43,014 nt of DNA from Planctomycetaceae bacterium. GTDB lineage: Bacteria; Planctomycetota; Planctomycetia; Pirellulales; PALSA-1355. The stretch spans positions 1 through 43,014 of the forward strand of contig PLYM01000273.1 in NCBI GenBank assembly GCA_003153375.1, in the 5' to 3' direction. The position numbers were made by a program, and so were the translations under genes. Below are positions 39,736 to 43,014 of this stretch, in pieces (position 1 is the first letter of the stretch; every line of letters begins with the position of its first letter). The notes under the pieces were generated by a model. The model worked only from the letters and a program-made list of their open reading frames with translations, was not told the origin of the DNA and searched no databases.

Positions 39736-40250
39736 CGGACCGCACAAAGCCGGTTCGCCAGGATCGCTCGTGCTGAGCTTAAGCGGCAGTCAGCGAGTTC
39801 CAGGTCGTTGGCCATTGGCGTGCGTCTGTGAACCGCTCTCGCGTTCGGTCGAATCCTTGCACTTTGGTAATGTTGGCGCGTCTGCCGCGATGCAGTGCAT
39901 AATGTAGGTAGTGTAGACCCCGCATGAAAGTGCGAGGCTTGCTGTAGCTAAGGGGGCCTGCTTCTTCGAACCAGGAGGGCAGGCCTTTTTTCTTTCGCCC
40001 ATCACCGCACTCCGACAAATCGGTGCGATTTGGTCAGCGTCGCTGGCCGCGGTTATGCCTCCGGTCAACGTGCGCGAATGCGTAATCAGCGACTAGGCAT
40101 GTGCTGAGCAGGGTCACTAGTCGCCTAACTCGGCTGCACACGCAAACGGCCTGAACCAGACCGGCTGCTGGTGATTGTCGGGATTCCCGAGCTTCACTGT
40201 AGGTGGCAGTCGATGCAATCGACTTTGGACAGCGAACGGGCGGGACAGCG
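39736..40250. other. gene-poor stretch after integrase 2
   Basis: 515 bases without a credible gene. The only structure seen is a hairpin with a T-run at 39955-39991, preceded by a small stem (CGCA/TGCG near 39921-39934) and a weak promoter-like TTGGCG...CATAAT (39873-39903). A small RNA ending at the hairpin is possible. No third copy of the attachment repeat is present. Confidence 0.4.
39955..39991 (+). terminator. candidate rho-independent terminator
   Basis: GGCCTGC (39955-39961) pairs with GCAGGCC (39979-39985) across a 17-base loop and is followed by six T. It is 220 bases beyond the integrase-2 stop, so it may end that transcript or a separate small RNA. Confidence 0.5.
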
Positions 40251-40649
40251 CTACACTGATGACTGGACCGATGAGTCTTTGTCGGCAGCTTCGAGCCCTA
40301 ATGCCTCGGCAAATCGATTCCAGTCCAGGACGCGATAGTGGCTGAACGATTGAAAGGGCTTATGCGGCTTGTCCTGGCCAACGAATTCAATCGTCGGCTT
40401 GATCTTCAGGAAAACGTCATCCTGCCAATAGTCGCGGGGCGGACCATTCTCGCGAGGCGGAATCGACCAGGAATGCAAATGAACCGGCGCTTCTGAATAC
40501 CTAGCGGAGCCTGGCTTGTAAAGCAGAGCGCAATTCTTGCCCAGCGGCTGTGGCTGATAGAGCGTGACGTACTGGTCTGTCTCTGATCCTTTCTGCCGTT
40601 CGTTCCTGGCGACAAGTGCCTGATAGACCGTCAAGTAATCCCAATCCAT
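40251..40649 (-). CDS. hypothetical protein
   Basis: A 132-residue protein not recognised. It is rich in aromatic residues and prolines (MDWDYLTVYQALVARNERQK, SWSIPPRENGPPRDYWQDDV, FQSFSHYRVLDWNRFAEALG) with balanced charge, which makes a real globular protein likely. A GGGGGCGAAG stretch before the ATG is only a fair ribosome site. It points opposite to its neighbours. It could be cargo of element 2 or older chromosome. Confidence 0.6.
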   Translation of the reverse strand: MDWDYLTVYQALVARNERQKGSETDQYVTLYQPQPLGKNCALLYKPGSARYSEAPVHLHSWSIPPRENGPPRDYWQDDVFLKIKPTIEFVGQDKPHKPFQSFSHYRVLDWNRFAEALGLEAADKDSSVQSSV

Positions 40650-41040
40650 GGCTTCGCCCCCGAGCTTCGATTTAGACTCGTTCGTGCGAATTCATCTTGT
40701 GTGGTCGGCCGGCCATGCAGCGTAATGCTCAAGCGGCGGCTGGATGGATGGAATTCTCGGCGCGCATTGACCCTTGTTGTATAGATCAACAAGCGAGCCT
40801 GGAGCCCGCCAACCGCTCGGCCCATTTCCGCAAAAGTTTTAGCAGTTACGCTGAATCGCCACGATACGCGTCGTGGGTCTGAACCGGGTGTTCAGTGTCA
40901 TTTGTTCCCCCGGCATCGCTTACAACGAAGGGGGCCAGCGAGTGCCGGAAATGGGTGGTTTAACCGCAGATCCGAAATGCGGATAGGTTCATGCGATTGA
41001 AGTGCGTCGGGGCGAAAAGACACCTGCCGGAGGCTGGATC
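40650..41040. other. intergenic region before the nuclease fusion
   Basis: 391 bases without a gene. No promoter pair is convincing. If the downstream genes form an insertion element, its left end should be in here; I cannot define a terminal inverted repeat because the right end is outside the window. Confidence 0.35.
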
Positions 41041-42996
41041 ATGACTACCAAGATCACAAGCGATGTGCTGGAAGGCTACGTGTATTGCAAATTCAAGGGC
41101 CGTCTGAAGCTCTCTGCGGAGTTGGCGAATAAATGCGATTTCGAGGCAATGCTCACGGAGCTACGAGCCGAGGTCCGGCTCAAAGCGATCGACGCGATCC
41201 TCGTCCAGCACACAGGGGATCAGGTCGTCAGGAACACTCGCCTCACGACCGCCGGCCTGAAGCGGGGTCCGGAATTCATCCTCGACGGAACCTTTGAGGA
41301 TGATTCGCTGTCGCTCCATTTTGACGGGCTGAAAAGAACGGAGGGGGAGTCGAAGTTGGGAGATTTCCACTACCTGCCGGTGCTCTTTCACGAGGGCCGG
41401 CATGTCAAGAAAGAGCAGAAGCTACTTCTCGACGTGTATGGGATAATCCTGTTCGGCTTACAAGGAAGGGCTCCAGCTTACGGGGCCATCTGGCACGACC
41501 GGGAGTGCAAGGCGACGAAGGTGAAGTTGAATCCCGATCACCGGAAGGCCGAGCACGTCCTGCGAGAGTTGAAGGACATGGCGACTTCAGGTTCGGTGCC
41601 AAGGCTCCTTCTCAACGACCACTGCACGGTGTGCGAGTTCCGCCAGCGGTGCCACGAGCAGGCGGTACGAGAGGACAACATCACCCTACTACGAGGTATG
41701 GGGGAGAAGGAGGTCAATCGCTATGCCCGCAAGGGCATCTCGACGGTGACCCAGCTGTCATGCACCTTCCGCATGCGGAGGAGAGGGAAAAGGGTCAAAA
41801 TGCAACAGCGGCCTCATTACCTTGCCCTCCGGGCGCTGGCCTTCCGGGAAAAGAAGATCTACATCCTCGGGACTCCGACAATTCCGCTAACGCCAGTGCG
41901 CCTGTTTATGGATTGCGAAGGCGACCCGGAGCGGGGGTTCGTCTACCTCATCGGCCTAACGGTCGTTGGGAACGGGGAGGAGAGGCACTACTTCTTCTGG
42001 GCCGACAAGGAGTCGGAGGAGAGGTCGATCTTTCAGCAGTTCCTCGACGTAGTGGGGAGGTATCCCGGTTCCACCCTTTTTTACTACGGCAATTACGAAC
42101 GGGCGTTCCTCCGGAGGATGCGGAAGATTGCGGTAGGGAAGAAGTTGGTCGACCGTTTGCTGGCCGACTCCTGCAACATCGTCTCGGTCATCTACGCCAC
42201 CATCTACTTTCCGACCTACTCGAACGGTCTGAAGGACGTAGGCGCGTACCTGGGCTGCACCTGGTCCGAGGGCAACGCATCCGGGTCACAGAGTGTGGTG
42301 TGGCGACGGGCGTGGGAGGCGAGCGGCGAGAATTCCGTCAAGCAGAAACTCATCACCTACAACGCAGAGGACTGCGCCGCCCTGCGGCACGTGACGGAGT
42401 TAATTGCCGCGATCGTCCAAGGGGCAGGAGAGGGCGGAAGCCAAGCCGGTGGCGCTGCCGGGCTGCCGCAAGTGGCCCGGGCGGAGGACATCCCAGCTTC
42501 CACGCTCCCCTGGGAATTCGGCCGACAGCATTTCGCCTTCCCGGAACTCGAATACGTCAACAGCTGTGCATACTTCGACTACCAACGGGACAAGATATTC
42601 GTCCGAACCAACGAGACGCTGAGCAAAGTACACGCCCGCAAGCTGCGGCGGCGCACGAGGAAACTCAGGGCCAACCGGAGGATCGTGGTCCGGAGCCTGC
42701 GATGTCCGTTCTGTCGGGGAAGAGCCATTCAGCGCTACCCGGACAAGATGCACGTCAAGCTGGCCTATGATTTGCGGATCACCGGGAGCGGGATTAGGCG
42801 GCAGGTCATCGAGTGCGCCGCTGCACTCCACCGCTGCCTGGAGTGTCACCGAAAATTCCTTCCACGCCGATACAAAAGGCGGGACAAGCACTTTCACGCC
42901 TTGAAGAGTTGGGCCATGTACCAGCACATCGCCCACTGTGTGAGTTTTCAACGGATCGAGGAGATGCTCCGCGAGTTCTTCGGCCTGCACGTATGA
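41041..42996 (+). CDS. RecB-like (TM0106 type) / DEDD RNase H-like protein fused to a transposase-like zinc ribbon and HTH
   Basis: A 651-residue protein. Residues about 1-190 resemble the RecB-type PD-(D/E)XK module of TM0106-like proteins, but the expected lysine of the motif is not seen (YLPVLFHEGRHVKK). A cysteine cluster follows (C195-x2-C198-x5-C204), then a helix-hairpin-like region. Residues about 285-460 form an RNase H-like 3'-5' exonuclease fold with D291/E293 (MDCEGDP), YYGNYE near 348-353, LKDVGAYLG and D444 (YNAEDCAAL). The C-terminus has a zinc ribbon (C555-x2-C558, C599-x2-C602) and a helical segment (HALKSWAMYQHIAHCVSFQR) like the N-terminal region of IS66-type transposases. 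GGAGG lies eight bases before the ATG. Confidence 0.75.
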   Translation: MTTKITSDVLEGYVYCKFKGRLKLSAELANKCDFEAMLTELRAEVRLKAIDAILVQHTGDQVVRNTRLTTAGLKRGPEFILDGTFEDDSLSLHFDGLKRTEGESKLGDFHYLPVLFHEGRHVKKEQKLLLDVYGIILFGLQGRAPAYGAIWHDRECKATKVKLNPDHRKAEHVLRELKDMATSGSVPRLLLNDHCTVCEFRQRCHEQAVREDNITLLRGMGEKEVNRYARKGISTVTQLSCTFRMRRRGKRVKMQQRPHYLALRALAFREKKIYILGTPTIPLTPVRLFMDCEGDPERGFVYLIGLTVVGNGEERHYFFWADKESEERSIFQQFLDVVGRYPGSTLFYYGNYERAFLRRMRKIAVGKKLVDRLLADSCNIVSVIYATIYFPTYSNGLKDVGAYLGCTWSEGNASGSQSVVWRRAWEASGENSVKQKLITYNAEDCAALRHVTELIAAIVQGAGEGGSQAGGAAGLPQVARAEDIPASTLPWEFGRQHFAFPELEYVNSCAYFDYQRDKIFVRTNETLSKVHARKLRRRTRKLRANRRIVVRSLRCPFCRGRAIQRYPDKMHVKLAYDLRITGSGIRRQVIECAAALHRCLECHRKFLPRRYKRRDKHFHALKSWAMYQHIAHCVSFQRIEEMLREFFGLHV

Positions 42997-43014
42997 ACGG
43001 TGCTCGAATAGTGC
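42993..43014 (+). CDS. start of a downstream gene, cut by the window end
   Basis: ATG at 42993 overlaps the preceding TGA (ATGA) and the frame stays open for the seven codons visible (MNGARIV). Translation is probably coupled, or the two frames are joined by frameshifting. A transposase catalytic part is expected from the C-terminal domain of the upstream protein, but nothing here proves it. Confidence 0.45.

Noticed and set aside
39779-40068. Minus-strand frames of 79 and 92 codons after integrase 2
   Set aside because: They overlap each other in different frames, cross the T-tailed hairpin and show no protein-like pattern.
1-43014. CRISPR array
   Set aside because: No regularly spaced direct repeats with unique spacers of the right size were seen anywhere in the window.

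Overview
The window looks like a chromosome segment from a planctomycete, probably Pirellulales. The evidence is the gene families present: DUF1080, a DUF1501 / DUF1549-DUF1553 (PSCyt/PSD1) pair, DUF1580, an hpnCDE squalene operon and DGC-rich signalling genes. The DNA is high in GC, shows 4-base ATGA/GTGA overlaps and carries heptad and REP-like intergenic repeats. All assignments were made by reading the sequence; no database search was run.

Bases 1-22730 are ordinary chromosome: the end of a DUF1080 gene, a CBS-pair protein, an enolase-superfamily protein, ispH, the divergent hpnC-hpnD-hpnE operon (squalene from farnesyl diphosphate), a membrane protein, an HD-PAS-GGDEF protein, Mn-type superoxide dismutase, a Pro/Ala/Gly/Tyr-rich lipoprotein, a Tat-exported DUF1501 protein and its usual PSD1 cytochrome partner (with a small two-gene module, one gene frameshifted, lodged between them), a small conserved-looking protein, a diguanylate cyclase, a 46-residue membrane protein, and a redoxin / cytochrome c / copper-monooxygenase fusion.

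A tRNA-Asp(GTC) gene at 22731-22804 is the attachment site of a tandem array. Its last 42 bases plus 13 bases of flank are repeated exactly at 38345-38399. Each copy is followed by a similar hairpin, a palindrome and a related tyrosine integrase. The first unit (22763-38344, about 15.6 kb) is a complete-looking element; a second, related element starts at 38345 and runs out of the window.

Element 1 carries an integrase, a 787-residue protein with two degenerate tyrosine-recombinase folds, a DUF1580 protein, a tightly coupled four-gene operon (winged-helix protein, zinc ribbon, small basic protein, and an active-looking tyrosine recombinase with extra core-binding repeats and a C-terminal DUF4145/HEPN-like domain), an orphan ParB-like protein with a Noc/parS-shaped palindrome next to it, a coiled-coil protein, a phage-type tape-measure protein, virion-like small proteins, a decayed duplicate of part of the tape measure, and two convergent paralogous sigma-region-4-like HTH genes. 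No terminase, portal or major capsid gene was recognised. It is either a reduced phage-derived island or satellite, or a different kind of partitioned mobile element.

Element 2 begins with its integrase, then a mostly gene-poor stretch with one hypothetical gene, and a 651-residue protein fusing a RecB-like (TM0106-type) module, a DEDD RNase H-like domain and a transposase-like zinc ribbon plus HTH. A further gene starts in a 4-base overlap and is cut by the window end.
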